The position numbers were made by a program, and so were the translations under genes. The notes beneath the pieces are model-generated. The model saw nothing but the letters and a program-made list of their open reading frames with translations, was not told the origin of the DNA and ran no database searches. A stretch of 64,000 nt of DNA, from the NCBI RefSeq assembly GCF_022682495.2, contig NC_071391.1, forward strand, positions 112,203,195 through 112,267,194. The letters run 5' to 3'. Of this stretch, positions 34,131-46,283 are shown piece after piece. Source of the stretch: Desmodus rotundus (taxonomy: Eukaryota > Chordata > Mammalia > Chiroptera > Phyllostomidae). Position 1 is the first letter of the stretch, and the number at the start of each line of letters is the position of its first letter.

Positions 34131-34748
34131 CCTGCCTTACCGTGCATACTCCCTCATCTGTGAGGTGCTCCCCTGGCTACCAGAGGGTAGGCAGCTCCTG
34201 CAACAGAAGAAGCAGGCTTTTTGAATTACAGATCAGTAATGGAGCATAAGTTGGAACTGGCTGCAGCCTGCCTCAGAGCTGCAGGTACAACAAAATTATG
34301 TAAAATTGCAGCACTTCTCTCACTGACCACACCCCCGGTATTGGCGTCTAGGGCCTGGGTGGCTTTTTGCACAGGAGCAGAGCTGAGTTGTTGGTTTGTG
34401 GGGATAAAAAAGATGTCAGTGAACAGAAGCTGGAAGAATTGCCTTATTTTAACCACTACTACATAGACATAGCACTTTGATCTCAGAGTAAATAATTTTC
34501 CCCTTAATAAACCCATTTTCATTTGAAAAATAAGCCTGGGGTGGTTGTTCTTATTTTCATAAACACAGAGGAGAAAAGTCTATTCAGGCTGAACCTAAAG
34601 CCAACAATGCAAATGCCTTCAGGGCCAGCTGTGTGTAAATTGGGCTTTGTGGAAGACAAAGCGGGATGATAGAGACTGAGGGAAAGTAAAGAGGCTGGCT
34701 TGGCTAATATCCAGTGGCACTGTGATTATAGTAAGAAGACACGACACG
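34131..34748. other. unrecognised; AATAAA-containing segment
   Basis: An AATAAA occurs near 34507 ('ccttaataaacccatt') after GC-balanced DNA. This could be the end of another LTR, but boundaries are not visible. Confidence 0.25.
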
Positions 34749-35259
34749 TAGTAATGTACTGCATAAAAATGGTTTGGTCAATGACACACCACGTATGCCA
34801 TGGTGGTTTCATAAGACTATAATGGAGCTGCAAAACTGATCACCTAATGATGTACTAGCCATCATACATTACTCATGTGTTTGCAGTGATGCTGGTTACA
34901 GACCTGCCGTGCTGCCAGTGTTATACAAGCACAGCACGTGCAATTATGTACCGAACATAATATTTAAAAGTAATAATAAAGGGCTATGTTACTGGTTTAT
35001 GTATTTACTGTACTATGCTTTTCATTGTTATTTTAGAATGTACTCCTTCTGTTTATTAAAAAGCGTTTGCTGTAAAAACAGCATGCTGTGTTATGCTGGC
35101 AGCAGCTCCGCACATCTGGCGTCTGCCGCATCTGTTGATCGCGTCATTTCTCTTGTGCTTGATTTAATCTCAAGGTCCCCTAAGCACACAAAATTTACTG
35201 CTAATAGCCTATCAAGTGATTGACCTGGAAGCAAAATTAAAAGTGATTAAGGATTACAA

Positions 35260-37944
35260 AGATGGAAAAATCAGTGATGACTCTTACTCACCAGTCAGGC
35301 AGAACTCATTCCACCGTAGCTATGCTCTTGAAGAATAAGGATGAAGTGACAGAAGCCATTAAAAGATGGAATTCATTAAGGTAATAAGACTAACAAAAAT
35401 GTGAGAAGGGTACATATCAGACATGGAGAAACCTCTGATGACCCGAACTGAAGACCAGAGGCAGAAACATAGCCTTCTCAGCACCATGAAGATCACGGCC
35501 AAAGTAAAAAGTTTATTTGCAGTGTTGAAAAAGAAAAGCTAGACCTTTTCATCATAGTTAAATTTAACTGTGATGTTAAATTTACTGCTCACTCTAGATG
35601 GTTTAGACAACTCAAGACTCATTATTCATTACGTGATGTGAAAGTGAGTGTAGTCTGTGAGTGCTGATGTGAAAGCAGCTAAGAGTTTTTTGGAAACTCT
35701 GGATAGGCTGATCACAGACGAAAATTGCTTCCCAGAGCAAACATTCCATATGGATAAAACATCCCTTTTCTGGAAGTGGATGCCTGAAAATACTTTCATT
35801 CATAAGGAAGCCAAGTCAATGCCAAGTTTCAAGGCTTTTAAGGACAGGATCAGAGTCTTGCTTGGAGGCTGTGTCACAGGCTGCAAATTGAAACCCTTTG
35901 TGATCTGGCACAGTGAGACCCCAGGGCCTTCGAGAAGATCGGTGAGCAAACATGCCAGTTATCACAGGGACAGTAAGTCATGGACGATCCTTCCCCTCTT
36001 CCAAGATGCCCTCCTGAATTGCTATGCCAGAGAAATAGAGAGGTATTATGTGGAAAATAGGTTTCAAGATTTTGCTTATTGTCAATAATATTCCCAGACA
36101 GCCTACTTTCATCGGTGAACTTCATTTCAGTATCAGAGTGGTGTTTCCCCTTCCAAACACGACCTCTTTGATCCAACCAATGGATTAAGTGGTTAAAACA
36201 GCTTTTAAGGCCGACTCCCTGAGGAATGTCTTTGCCCAGGCTGTGGCTGCAACTGAGAAAGACACTGATGTAATTCTGGAAAGATTACCACATCTATGAC
36301 TGCATTCAGGATCTTGTTGGGGCTTGGGTGATGTTGTAACGGGGTGCAGCCAGGGCCCCCCCAAAGAGGGATTTGTAACAGGGTCCAGAACTTGTGGTGT
36401 CCAGGAAATATAAAAATATAGAATGTCTTCACCCCCATAAAAATGGACTGGGGGATGGGACACATGGAGCAGAGCAGTTGAGAGTTATTTGCATATCAAC
36501 AGTTGGACAGCTTTATACCTCATATGCAAAAATGGTTATTTTACATATCTATAGCAGCTGGCTAGCTTCATAGATGTGTTAAGTAGCTGCGGCCAAGCTT
36601 TGAGTCAGGGAGATGGGAGTGACTTCCACCCATGACACAACTGGGAGGCAGTTCCCCCTGGTTACAGAGCTTGCATGAGAGCTTGGAGATGGTTGGCTCC
36701 ATGCCACGGGACCAAGCCTGCCTGGACTGTCCGTGATAGCCAATAGAGGCTGGAAAAATACAGGAGTGCTAGCCAATTGTGGGAGGAGTCAGAGATGGGA
36801 TTGCAGAGGAAGATTCACGCCAGAATTTAAACCCAGGCACAGCAGCTTTGCATGGGGCAGGAACCACGCAGTTTGGGGGCTCCCTTTACCACATGGCTTA
36901 GGAAGCAAGAGAGACAATGTAGGACTAGGGACGGGGACAATGCGAGACCTTGCAGGGAAGGAAAGGAGTGAAAGGACTCTTGCTGGTGGGCCATGAGAAG
37001 GTGCAACATGGTTTGCGGTTAAGAACTGGAGATCCCAGCCACATAGCTGATGGTGCTGGGAACTGTGGGAGGCCTGCCAGCTGAGCATGGATTACTGGGA
37101 GAACCAGGAGCTAACTGAGCCACAGACTTCTATGTTTTCCTGAGATACAGTGGGTCCCCATGACTGGCCTGACTGGGCAAAGGGAGGAAGGAAGTACTGT
37201 GTGTGTTTGTGGGTGTTTTAAGGGACTTTGGGATTTTAATGAAAACATTAAGTCCTTACTCTAAGTCTGTATAACTTTTGAATGAATAGATCCTTTCCTT
37301 TTCACTAAACTGTGACATTGAGAGCCATAATTCCAATTCCTTTGTGGCTGGCAGAGAATCTACAGTGAAAGAGGGACCCCATAACTCCTGGGTCTATTCT
37401 GGAACAACGTCACCAAGGAGAGTGTGAATCGCATCTAGAAGACCCTCAAGAAATTTGTTCATGACTGCCAAAGATTTACCAAGGAGGAGGAGGCTGCAAA
37501 AATCAACAAAACTCTAGTTGAGAATGCAAATTACTTTAACCTGGGCATGGATGAGAATGACATCGAGAGGCTTCTAGTGGTGGTTCCTGAGGCATTGACT
37601 AACGCAGAGTTTTTGGAACAGGAAAGCAGAACTGAAGAAGAGGCAAGAGGAAAGGAAACTGCAGGAGATAAAAAAGACCCCCCCAAAAAAAATTTACAGT
37701 GAAGGGTTTAGCAGAAGCTTCTGTAGACCTCAATAAGCTGCTTAAAAAGTTTGAAAATGTGAACATTAACACTGAGAGGTTTTTGTTAATAGAGAGGAAT
37801 ATTCATGGTGCATTATTTGTTTACAAGCAAAACTACAGTTTAAAAAAAAAGCAAACTACCATGGACATATTTCTGAAAAGAGTGACACCTCCTCAAGAAG
37901 AGCCTCAAGCAGGTTCCAGAAGGTGCTGTAAACATGTGCCATGA
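35260..37944 (+). pseudogene. Tigger/pogo transposase relic (CENP-B-like), broken
   Basis: Pogo-type transposases have a CENP-B-like DNA-binding N-terminus and a DDE catalytic domain. The N-terminal Psq-type helix is recognisable but frameshifted near 35260-35400 ('VIKDYKDGKISDD'). The catalytic domain opens at 35657-36088: 'FHMDKTSLFWKWMPENTFI' holds the first Asp, in a motif that is usually FNxDETGLFWK, then 'LLGGCVTGCKLKPFVIWHSE'. The third-Asp block (TSLIQPMD) is readable around 36155-36185 and is followed at once by a stop. After the LTR, 37411-37944 gives the C-terminus, including 'TTMDIFLKRVTPP'. Stops, frameshifts and a 1.07-kb insertion make it non-functional. Confidence 0.85.
36335..37406 (+). 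repeat. Solo ERV LTR inserted in the Tigger transposase, 4-bp target duplication
   Basis: It begins TGTAACGGGG and ends CTGGAACA (TG...CA). It is flanked by 'atgt' (36331-36334) and 'acgt' (37407-37410), a 4-base duplication with one substitution; the transposase reading resumes exactly after it ('gtcaccaaggag'). Four-base duplications are usual for ERV1 (gammaretrovirus-like) elements. No internal retroviral sequence remains, so it is a solo LTR from LTR-LTR recombination. Which strand is sense is not certain. Confidence 0.8.
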
Positions 37945-38134
37945 CAGCTCCAGGTGTGATATGGCCCCGAAAGAACGTGCAGTGGGACATGATGTGGAGA
38001 TGGAACAACGATATTAATACACCTGACCCTGTGTAGGCCTAGGCTAATGTGTGAGTGTCTTATTTTAACAACATTTTAGAAAGTAAAAAAAAAGTTAAAA
38101 ATAGAAAAAAAGAACTTTTAGGATAAGGTTATAA

Positions 38135-38325
38135 AGAAATGAAATAGAAGAGGGTATAGGGGGATAAATGGTGATGGAAGGAGACCTGACTTGGGGTGGT
38201 GAACACACAATACAATATACAGATGATGTGTTATAGAATTGTACACTGAAACCTATAGAATTTTATTAACCAATATCACCCCAATAAATTCAATAAAATT
38301 TAAAAAGAAAGACAATAAAAAAAAC
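38135..38325 (+). mobile_element. LINE (L1-type) 3' end inside the Tigger
   Basis: 'gggggataaatggtgatgg', 'tggtgaacacacaatac', 'gatgatgtgttatagaattg' and 'ttttattaaccaatatcacc' match the repeat at 6385-6590. Tigger sequence flanks it on both sides ('aggataaggttataaag' and 'gtatttttgtgcagct'). Confidence 0.7.
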
Positions 38326-38440
38326 AAAGTATTTTTGTGCAGCTATACAATATTTTTGTGTTTTCAGGTTTTAAGTTATTATTACAAAATAGTCAAAAAG
38401 TTAATACAATTAAAAAGGTTACAAAATAAAAAAGTTATGA

Positions 38441-38667
38441 GCTGATTGGCATGGCTCAGTGGGTTGGGCATCGACCCGCAAACCAAAATGTTGCCAGTTC
38501 AATTTCCAGAAAGGGCACGTGGCTGGGTTGCAGGCCAGGACCCTGGCTGGGACCCTGCCAGAGGCAACTGATCAATGTTTCTCTCACATACATGAATGTT
38601 TCTCTCCCTCCCGTTCTCCCTCCCTTCCCCCTCTCTAAAAATAAATAAATAAAATCTAAAAAAAAGT
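38441..38667 (+). mobile_element. VES SINE inside the Tigger
   Basis: 'gctgattggcatggctcagt', 'cagttcaatttccagaaagg', 'gctgggttgcaggccagg', 'gaggcaactgatc', a CT tract and the tail 'aaataaataaataaaatc'. The flank 'aaaaagtta' occurs on both sides, probably the target duplication. Confidence 0.92.
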
Positions 38668-39214
38668 TACAGTAAGCTAAGTTTAATTTATTGTAAAAAA
38701 GAGTAAATTTAAAATGAATTTTGCGCAGCCTAAGTGTGCAGTGTTTATGAAGTCTAGAGCAGTGTCCAGGAAGGTCCCCGGCCTTCCCCTTCACTCATCA
38801 CTGACTGACTCACCCAGAGCAGCTTCCAGTCCTGCAAGTTCCTGTACAGGTGGACCACTTTTGTCTTTTACACCATGCTTTTACTGAACCTTTCCTATAT
38901 TTATATATGTTTAGATATACAAATATTTACCACTGTGTTACAATTGCCTCCAGAATTCGAAACAATCAAGTGCTGTGTAGGTTGTAGCCTCAGAGCAACA
39001 AGCTGCACCGTCTAGGCTTGTAAACGTACACTCTGTGATGTTCACACACCGAGGAAATGGCCTAATGAAGCATTTCTCAAATTGATTCCCGTTGTTAAGC
39101 AACACATGACTGTGTTAATCTTCCTCTCGTTTCTGGCACAGAGCTCCTAAAACCCTTGGGATTTCCTCAGTGATAAGAGTCATGAAGGTAAAAAGAGTCT
39201 TTTTTGTTAATAAT

Positions 39215-39945
39215 AAGCTCCTTTCAATCACACCTGAGTTTATGTTAATGAGGTGATTTTTGGAAAGCATTTAAAGGTAGAGATTGATTGCCATGGAAAC
39301 CTGACGTGTGCTTAGAGGATTGGGATGTTCAGCCCCTCCCCCTGACCTCCAGGAGAGGAGAGATGCTGGAGATTGAGTTTAATCAGCAGTGGCCAATGAT
39401 CTCATCAATCATGACCGTGTAACAAGCCTACATGAAGCCCCCAAAGGAGAGAATTTAGAGAGCTTCTGAGTTGGCGAGCACGCAAAGATGCTGAGAGAGT
39501 GATGAGCTGGGGGAGGACGTGGAAGCTCCTGCCCCTCCCTACGTACCTATCTTGTGCATCTCTCCCACCTGGCAGTTCTTAATTTATTTCCTTTTGTAAT
39601 AAACCAGTAAGTTAGTAAGTAATATTTTCCTGAGTTCTGTAAGCCCCTCTAGCAAATTAATCTAACCTGAGGAAGGGGTCCTAAGAATCTCCACTGTATA
39701 AGATTTGCAGTCAATCAATCAGAAGCACAGATAACTACCTGGACTCGTGAGTTGTGTCTGAAGAGGGAGGAGAAAGTCTTGCTGGACTAAACCTTTTCCC
39801 TGTGGAATGTGAAGCTATCTCCAGGCAGACAGTGTCAGGATTGAGTTCATTTATAGGCCACCTGGCTGGTGTTGCAGAATTGTTTGGCGGTATTGAAAAA
39901 CACACAGAAGACATCTGAATTCAATTCAAAACAAAACACTCAGTA
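39215..39945 (+). repeat. ERVL-type LTR (mammal-wide family, name uncertain)
   Basis: A distinctive order: 'gtgatttttggaaagcattt', 'ccatggaaacctgacgtgtg', 'ggagaggagagatgctggag', 'gagagcttctgagttggcga', 'cttttgtaataaaccagtaa' (AATAAA near 39597), 'gcaaattaatctaacctgag' and 'agctatctccaggcag'. I recall this as a dispersed mammalian ERVL LTR with its poly(A) site in the middle, but I cannot fix the family name. Ends are approximate. Confidence 0.7.
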
Positions 39946-41514
39946 CGGCAAATAACTTTGAGGTGAATTCTGTCAAAGACAGTCCAAATGTGAGGCTTCA
40001 AGTCTGGAGAAAGAGTAGAAATTATAAACCAGCTCTGAAGCAGTTATCCCAGTGACATGTCAATAGGGCTTTCAGACCGGATCAGCCTGACACAGATCCG
40101 GGGAAGATGCTCCTGGGTCCAGGGGGTTGTAGGTGAGGCTCCGGCCCCCTAACTCTGAGTCCAAGTCTCTTTGCATAAATGAAGCTTAAAATATCCGTAT
40201 ATTTCTGATCCTGACACTTCTGCTAGTAAAACCCTCTGAGAGTAAATTCCAGTAAGAACAGGCCAAGGTCAGGATGTTTGTGAGTCCAGAGGGAACCAGG
40301 CATTTTCCCAGGAATGTAAATCAGGACATCAAGGTGTCAGAGATGTGAGGAACCCAGACCCATAAGCAGTGTAGGTCCTCAGGAAGGAGGATGTACCAGA
40401 GCCCAAGATGGAGACAGATTCTAGGAAGGTACTTGCTTTTTGATGGCTTTAAAAAATTTTCTGAAAGTCTACCTGAACAACAAGAGAGGCTAAATAGACT
40501 ACAAACATCACATTATTTACTACGACAGTGAATTAGACGGCCTGAGGGCTGAGAAATAGTTTATCTTCAATACAGAGTGACCATATAGAGGGTAAAGGAG
40601 ACAATGACGGGCAGTTGTTGGCAGAACTAGGCAGCTTTCCAGCCACAGAAGTTCTTACCAGGGCTGTCAGTGGGATGCAGCCTGCTCAGGAGGAATGTAA
40701 TTCTCAGGCTGGTAAAGTGGGCCGTAGCCATGGCAAACCCAGCTGATGGGAAATACTTAGGGGCCAGGCAGCTGCGTGCCCAGCGATGTCTACCTGCAAG
40801 TGGATTTCTAGACCAGAGACTGGGATAGCGACAAAGAACCAACTGCCAAAGAAGAGGGATGGCAGAAGTTAGTGGGGTATCAGCCACTCAGACCAATAGG
40901 CAGGAGGTGAAGGTGAGCTCTTAGTCCTAGAGAGAGGGATTAAAGATCTAAGTGAAACGATGGGACAGGAAGACCTAAAGGTCTGTATGGTGTCATGGAA
41001 AGAGAGTAAATTCCTGTGCATACATGACTGTAACTGCAAAGTTTTCTACAAGCTACCACTTAACTCATCACCTCAGGCAGGTTTCAGTTAGTTGCTGGTG
41101 CAACGTCTGAGGGAATGTCTGAGGAAGGGGGGTTGCAGGGAAAGCTGAGGATGAGACTGAGGAAAAAGGCTCAGGGGTTCCCATTCCATTTTGGAAGCTC
41201 CAAAGGAATACCTGAGGAAAGTCAGTAATCGAGCTGAAGATTTGAGTTACTTTATTGAGTCATAAAAATACATAATTTGATCAACACCCAGATAAGGTGA
41301 TCTATTTTGATGTCAGATGAAAACTTCCTCGGCTTCAATGAGAACTGATCCCAAATTTAAAGCCCAAGAACTAAGACCAGCCCCAGGGACAAAAATTCCA
41401 AACACTAGTGGATTCTCAGTTTGTTGCAAAAATGACAGAGATGGTAGAAATTATATACTAAACTCAAGAATACAAACATAAAAAATCAGACTCGATTTAA
41501 AAAGCGAACTCACA
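39946..41514. other. no gene recognised
   Basis: No repeat or gene identified. The DNA directly follows an LTR, so it could hold diverged internal retroviral sequence, but I see no motif. The frame 40627-40887 is unrecognised. Confidence 0.35.
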
Positions 41515-41745
41515 ATGATAGCTATCGTTTCTAAGTATAAACTGATTATGTGGCAGGTACCTTGTCTTTATTATTTCTATTTAGTCCCCACAAGGATACC
41601 ATTATTGCCATCTTACAAAAACAGAAACTGAATCTTGGGAAGATTAGGTAACTTTTCCAATGATCCATAGCTAGTTTGTAGAAGAGATGGGACTTCACAT
41701 TAAGTCTGTCTGATTCTCAAGGCTGTGAGATTAGAAGAGCCACAT
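41515..41745 (-). mobile_element. MIR SINE, minus strand
   Basis: 'gattatgtggcaggtacctt', 'taccattattgccatcttac', 'aaacagaaactgaatcttgg', 'attaggtaacttttccaatg' and 'agtctgtctgattctcaagg' are in reverse MIR order. Confidence 0.75.
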
Positions 41746-42279
41746 TAAATCAAACGGCTAAGTGGTTGCCTGTGTTTTCTACGAAAGTTCCAGCCCCAGG
41801 AATGTCAAGGTGACTCTGCTGGAGACTGGTCGGGAAACTGTAGATAGCAAGGTGCTTAAATCGCTGTGAAAAAAAAAATTAAGAGGGGGAAGATAAGGAA
41901 AAGGCTTGATGTTAAAAATTTTCATATAAACACATTCCTGTTGTATTTCTACTATGTAGTCATTGAAATTCAGCTTCTTGAAAAAAATCCATCATTACCT
42001 ATCACTACCAGAGCTCATGAAGGGTAAAAAGAAGCCCCGGCCAAATTTATACCTGGGATTAGATGAGACTGAAATGTTCTAGGCTAGTGAAGTCTAGAGG
42101 TTAGAGACCAGAGTGACCAGGCAAGAGATGCAGCCGATGTGGGAGATGTCCAGTGATTGATGACAGAGGACAACCTCATTGCTGGCAACAGGCATCAGGT
42201 TCCAGGTCCGACAAAACAAGGCGGGACTAGAGGTTTGAGCTCTGCATGTTTCCGACACTGAGGTAAGACTTTACGTTGT
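41746..42279. other. no gene recognised
   Basis: No supportable feature. Confidence 0.4.
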
Positions 42280-42400
42280 CTGTAAAGATAATAACTGCTA
42301 CTTACTGAGCATGCGCTAGGAGTCACTCTGTCAAGTCCCTTCCATGCACTGTCTCACTTTGTGCTCACAACAAGGCTTTGAAGTCCGTGGAAGCATTCTG
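42280..42400 (-). mobile_element. MIR SINE fragment, minus strand
   Basis: 'actgctacttactgagcatg', 'catgcactgtctcactttgt' and 'gctcacaacaaggctttgaa' match reverse MIR 3' sequence. Confidence 0.6.
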
Positions 42401-42633
42401 AGTTTGGTGGTAACCGTCAATGTTTACTTATTAAGTTCTGACCATTAGTCGGAATCACTACCTGGCACCTTCTAGACCTAGCTGTGTGCGAAAGGTGTCT
42501 GGTCCAATTTAAACTGTGCTGTAGGTATAAACAACACTAGATGAGAAAGAGAATGTACAATATTTTGTTCATATTCTTTACATTGAGTACTTTGTAATAT
42601 TATGGATATATTTAAAATAATATTTTAAGTATA

Positions 42634-45600
42634 CAGTTGACTCTTGAACAATGTAAGGGTTAGGGACACTGACCTCCCATACCGTTAAAAATCCATGTAT
42701 AAGTTTTGACTTCCCCAAAAGTTAACTTCTAACAGCCAACTGTTGGCCAAAAACCTTACCAATAACATAAATAATCAATTAACACATATTGGTATGTATG
42801 TTTTATGTGTTATATGTTTTCTTACAATGAACTAATCTAGAGAAAAGAGAGTGTTATTAAGAAAATTATAATGAAGAGAAAATACATTTACAGTACTGCA
42901 ATGGATTTATCAGTACACAAATAAGTTTATGTAGTCTGTTTGCAAGATTAGTCATTTGTTAGAACCTACATCAATCTTGGCTGATATGATACAAAACACT
43001 GTAGATATTTTATGTATTATTAACATTAGACATCACAAATAAAAATATAAGAAATTCATATTTATTTACAGTACAATGATTCATGAATCGATAATGAAGA
43101 AACAGCAACACAGTTACTTTCTGATAGCCTAGTATAATTACTATGATTGCTTCACAGGACCCTAACTTACCCACTAATAAATGAATCATTATGAAATTTT
43201 TATAGGACATACTACTAGTCATATTCATAATAGAGTACTGAAAGTATTTTTACATTTAGAACACTTGTGATGATATGCTGATACACGGTGTCTCTAATTA
43301 TAAGAGAGAGAGAGGCATACGTAGTGTAATGTAATTCTTTGAAAGTAATGAAACAATAAGAAAACTAACACATTACTAATTTTTAAAGAAAATACTACTC
43401 GCCTTATGCCTATGTAAGGATAGGCTGCCCACTACAGTCTGGTACACAGTGTTCTGCACAATGAATGAATACTTAGGCGCCGATGATCACACAGAAGCAC
43501 CTCACACAGTGCTTCCTGTGCAGCTATTAGGTTTTCACAGACACAAACACATACACAAAAGATAACTATTAACTGCACAGCATGATAGCAAATTACTGTT
43601 CATTAGGTCTTCATCCTTGTCTTCTGCTGAGCAGGCTGAGGAGGAAGAGAAGCACTGGGCTTGCTGTCTCAGGAGTGGCAGAGGAGAAGGAGGCAGAGGA
43701 GGTCAAAGGGGAGGCAGGAGAGCAGGCACACGTGGTGTAAATTTATGGAAATGCATAATTTCTGCCTGATTTTTGCTTTTTCATGTCTCTAAAAATATTT
43801 TTATATGGCACCAATTCTTCTTCCATTGTTTGCTTTAGTTTCAGTGTGTCATAGAAGGGTTCATGACATAAAAGAAGTCAAAAGCCATCTCGAGTATTTG
43901 GAACACTTCGGCCAGGTTGTCTAATATTAATTTGTTTTCTGCCCTGCTTCTTCGAGGTCTTCTTTCCCATTGCCTGGCACTGGTTCGGGAGCACAATCTT
44001 CATCACTTCGTCTTCTGTTAAATCTGCTGGGGCTGTGTTTGTTAGCCCTTGATTTCCTCCAAGATCTGTATCCTAAAACTGTTCATCCCCCAACGCCTCT
44101 TTTTTTGCCACATTCACAGTCTCATTCATAATCTCCTTGACTGGCTCGGTCATGAATTCTGTGATGTCACGTACAACATCTGGACACAATTTTCTCCCAG
44201 TAGGCATTTATTGTTTTGGATGCGATGGCTCTCAGGCTTTTTCAATAGCAACAATGGCATCTTTGATGGTGTAATCCTTCCAGACTATGATTTTCTCTCT
44301 ATTGGGGCTCTCCCACAGCACTAATAATTCTTTCCATACAGTACTGTGTATCATGAGCCTTAATGGTCTTTACGATCCTCTGATCTAGAGGCTGAATTAC
44401 AGATGTTGGGTCTTGGAGCAAGTAGACCCCTTTGACACCTTCAGTGCTGAACTCATGGGGTTCTTGGTGGTCAGGGACATTGTCCAAAATCAGAAGAACT
44501 TCAAAAGGCAATCTCTTACAGGCCAGGTACTTCCGGACATCAGGGACGGAGCATGGATGGAACCAGTCCAGAAGAAGTGCTCTCCTTGTCCACGCCTTCT
44601 CATTGTACAACTGAAATGCTGGCAGCTGTTGCGTATCTTTCCCTTTAAGTCTCAGGGGTGTAGATAAGCAACTGTGTAGATAAGAGTAGTTCTGGTCATG
44701 AACCTGACTGCGTTTGCACAAAACAGTGGGGTTAGCCCACCCCTTCCTGCCTTATACCTTGGTGCTCCCTTCTCTTCTTTACTAATTCACGCATTTTGTG
44801 GCACCCCCCCTCCCCCAGAACAGGGCACCTTTGTCTGCATTAAAAACCTGTTCAGGCAGATATCCTTTCCTCAACGATTTTCTTAATGGCGTCTGGGACC
44901 ACTTCTGCGGCACCTTGGTCAGTACATGTTTTTTCTGTTATCTTGACAATTTTCAAGCCAAACCTCTTTCTAAAATTACCAAACCATCCTTTGCTGGCTT
45001 TAAATTCTCCAGGTTTAGACCCTTCACTTTCCTTTTGCTTTAAGTTGTCATATAACAAATTTGCTTTTTCTCAAACCATACTGAGTGTCTAGGGTTGCCT
45101 TTCTTATACCAAAGGATAAGATAAAAACTTCACTTTCAATGCAAGATAAAAAGAAGTATTTCACAAAAAGTGCACAGTTTTGTGCCTGCCTGTATAGCTG
45201 CAGTTATGCTTCACAAACCTCCTTTTTTTTTTTTAAATGGTCCTCACACTAGATTTATTTATCATGAAGCGGTGAACCACCGCAGGCACACCTTAATTTA
45301 TGGTATGTAACCAGCAATTCAGCTTTTTCTTGTAATGCCGTGACTTCTCTCTGCTTCTTGGGAGGACTTCCAGCATAACCCATGGCATCTTGAATGGGTC
45401 CCATCGCGTCACTCAAGGTTTGAGGTACTGCACGAAACATGATGTGAGGTATTTGAGAAACACACGAAATCACTTTTACCACGATGTGCAATTTACTGGG
45501 GAGACAAACTGCTCGTGAACAGGTGATTAACGTCACAAGGCATTTTAAGCAGCTACAGCACTTGAGCTCACCGCGATGGCAACAGGAAGTGGCTACAAAA

Positions 45601-45996
45601 TTATTACAAGTAATACAGTGTGTACTGTAGTTAATTTTACGCAGTCATGGTTTAATACTGCATCTTTATGTTTGTTTCCACTTGCCTGGACTGTAAATGG
45701 TGCTGCATACAGTCTGTAAGTATTTTTGTGTATAAATTTTGATAAATTTTAACTTTTTAAAATAGATTTATATATATTTGATGATAGTAACAAAATAGAC
45801 TAGTATTCACATATATTTCAGGTATTAATAACATATCAAATAGTTTATAATTTTTTCATATTTCTAGGCTACACTATTTGCAATTTTTTTCAAATTGTCT
45901 CAAATGTTCAAGATATTGTTTAATATATTTATTGAAAAATATATGCATGTTACTAGACCTGCACAGTGCAAACCTGGGTTGCTCAATGGTCAACTG
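42634..45996 (-). mobile_element. Tigger (pogo-type) DNA transposon, end to end
   Basis: Left end 'cagttgactcttgaacaa' (42634) and right end read inward 'cagttgaccattgagcaac' (ending 45996) are the Tigger terminal repeats. Both are flanked by TA (42632-42633 and 45997-45998), the pogo/mariner target. The span is 3363 bases with the transposase relic on the minus strand. The terminal repeats differ from those of the Tigger at 34749, so this is a separate family. Confidence 0.9.
44299..45536 (-). pseudogene. Tigger/pogo transposase relic (CENP-B-like)
   Basis: Three minus-strand frames form the relic in order. 45255-45536: N-terminal Psq/helix-turn-helix region, diverged, with a 'KKQREVTALQEKAELL' block. 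44852-45058: CENP-B-type second DNA-binding domain; the 'FKASKGWFGNFRKRFGLK' motif is diagnostic. 44299-44721: DDE domain, with the second Asp in 'EVLLILDNVPDHQEP' and the third in 'PTSVIQPLDQRIVKTIKAH'. The first-Asp block between 44721 and 44852 lies in a disrupted stretch. Frames are separated by stops and indels, so no active enzyme is encoded. The plus-strand frames across this area are shadows. Confidence 0.88.
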
Positions 45997-45998
45997 TA

Positions 45999-46283
45999 TC
46001 AGGTTACATAAAACATATTATTAACAATAATTTTACCTTTTTTTAAAAAATGTGGCTACTAGAAAATGTAAAATTACGTATGTGGGTCACATATGTGATT
46101 TGCAGTATGTTACTAATGGACAGTACTAAACAAGATATTATTTTATACTGTCTCAAAAACTTAAAAAAACCCATGACTAAATTTTTAGTTAGAATTTATA
46201 AATGTGGGAGATTCGATAATGTTCCAAGGTCAAGCTGGCCAGTAGTAAATACTGCCTCTGGCCCACGCCTGTCGGTTGCCCTG
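45999..46283. other. no gene recognised
   Basis: No supportable feature. Confidence 0.4.

Larger units (their letters stand above)
34749..39112 (+). mobile_element. Tigger (pogo-type) DNA transposon with three nested retroelement insertions
   Basis: The left end 'gtaatgtactgcataa' follows a TA (34749-34750). The right end, read inward, is 'cagtcatgtgttgcttaac', a Tigger terminal repeat (ending 39112). Between them lies a Tigger transposase relic in sense, split by a solo LTR (36335-37406) and followed by an L1 3' end (about 38135-38325) and a VES SINE (38441-38667). Without these insertions the element is about 2.9 kb, the size of an autonomous Tigger. Confidence 0.85.

Noticed and set aside
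35657..36088. Possible domesticated Tigger/jerky-type host gene (143 codons)
   Set aside because: The frame is only part of the transposase, the neighbouring parts are frameshifted, a stop follows the third-Asp block and an LTR interrupts it. It is a fossil, not a domesticated gene.
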